NCBI GenBank assembly: GCA_020796225.1
Contig: CM036759.1
Coordinates: 25,032,313 to 25,096,312, forward strand
DNA from: Arion vulgaris
Taxonomy: Eukaryota; Mollusca; Gastropoda; Stylommatophora; Arionidae
DNA: 64,000 nucleotides
Direction: 5' to 3'
Every line of letters begins with the position of its first letter. The first letter of the stretch is position 1. The notes beneath the pieces are model-generated. The model was not told the DNA's origin, did no database searches, and worked only from the letters and a program-made list of their open reading frames with translations. Both the position numbers and the translations under genes were made by a program. This document shows, one piece after another, positions 63,360 to 64,000 of this stretch.

Positions 63360-64000
63360 GTGAGTACACTAATGCCCGAGCAAACATTACTGCAGCTTAA
63401 TCAGTCCACACCTGATTTATGGTGTTAATTGAACTGCACTGCATACATCAATTTATGTTTTTGAAGTCAGAAATGAGATAATCTATATGAATTTAGCTTT
63501 GTTTGAATAGTTACACTTAGTAGATTTCAAGAAAGGAGAAATTACTCTACAAGTGACAACATGGAATGGTATTTCTTAAAATTATATACTTAAACAAATG
63601 GCTAAATCAAGCAACATTGTTTCCATTAAAATGAATCAGATCAGACCAAGCATAGTCCCCACATTGAAGGTTGACTACAGTGAATCTCCCAATAGTTTAT
63701 GTTTCTTGCAATGGAGTAACAGTGTGTCATACTGTTCTTTGCTTATCTGTTAATGTTTCTTTTCCACTTGTATTATTGTTTTCCTTTAACCTACTTATTC
63801 TCAATCTTTCCTTATTGTATAGTCCATCACAGTAGAATAATAAAAGATGTAGAAAAGTATTTAAACATTCAGGAAGCATGTACTTATGTAACACATACAA
63901 TTCTTAGTACAGTAGTTCTGAGTCTGCTCTGTCTCCTACTCCGTCTGATGTTCATTGTCGAGCTGTTTTTGCCCTAGTGTTTGGTGGCATTCTGCACACA
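63360..64000. other. intron after exon v, to window end
   Basis: No exon-like block and no repeat recognised. Confidence 0.4.

Overview
The window is from an animal nuclear genome. It is AT-rich, with long introns bounded by GT-AG, and it is crowded with decayed non-LTR retrotransposons, tRNA-headed SINEs, a Penelope-like element, a Helitron, small TTAA-flanked MITEs and several minisatellites. The one host gene is the HEATR5 gene. Its protein reads closer to vertebrate HEATR5B than I would expect of an insect protein, and the repeat mix suits a lophotrochozoan, perhaps a mollusc. The species cannot be fixed from the sequence, and the clade guess is inference.

Region 1-21581 has no host exon that I can support. 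It holds SINE and non-LTR retrotransposon remnants, a strict 89-bp tandem array that is an amplified piece of a reverse transcriptase (RT) reading frame (1752-2997), a 66-bp array (13528-13990), a short Helitron carrying a 39-bp minisatellite (17006-17641), a SINE flanked by a 32-bp direct repeat (15904-16226) and a roughly 89-bp triplicate (18188-18456).

Region 21582-63359 is the plus-strand HEATR5B orthologue. I place 22 coding exons with conserved splice sites, plus one candidate 10-nt microexon that is needed to keep frame. They cover roughly the first half of the protein, from about residue 43 to 1180 of the human protein by my recollection. The first coding exon (start codon) was not found, and the 3' half lies beyond the window. 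HEATR5B (yeast Laa1) is a HEAT-repeat scaffold working with AP-1/clathrin at the trans-Golgi and endosomes. The introns, one of them 10.1 kb, hold most of the mobile DNA.

Mobile DNA: at least a dozen non-LTR RT fragments from several lineages, mostly C-terminal 5'-truncated copies; a five-copy tRNA-derived SINE family with a conserved central domain; a mosaic SINE group with one shared head and different tails ending in GAA repeats; other tRNA-headed SINEs; a GIY-YIG Penelope-like element; and two piggyBac-like MITEs. I see no CRISPR, operon, rRNA or functional tRNA gene. I found no clear undescribed biological system. The best leads are the microexon, the RT-derived 89-bp array and the mosaic SINE group.
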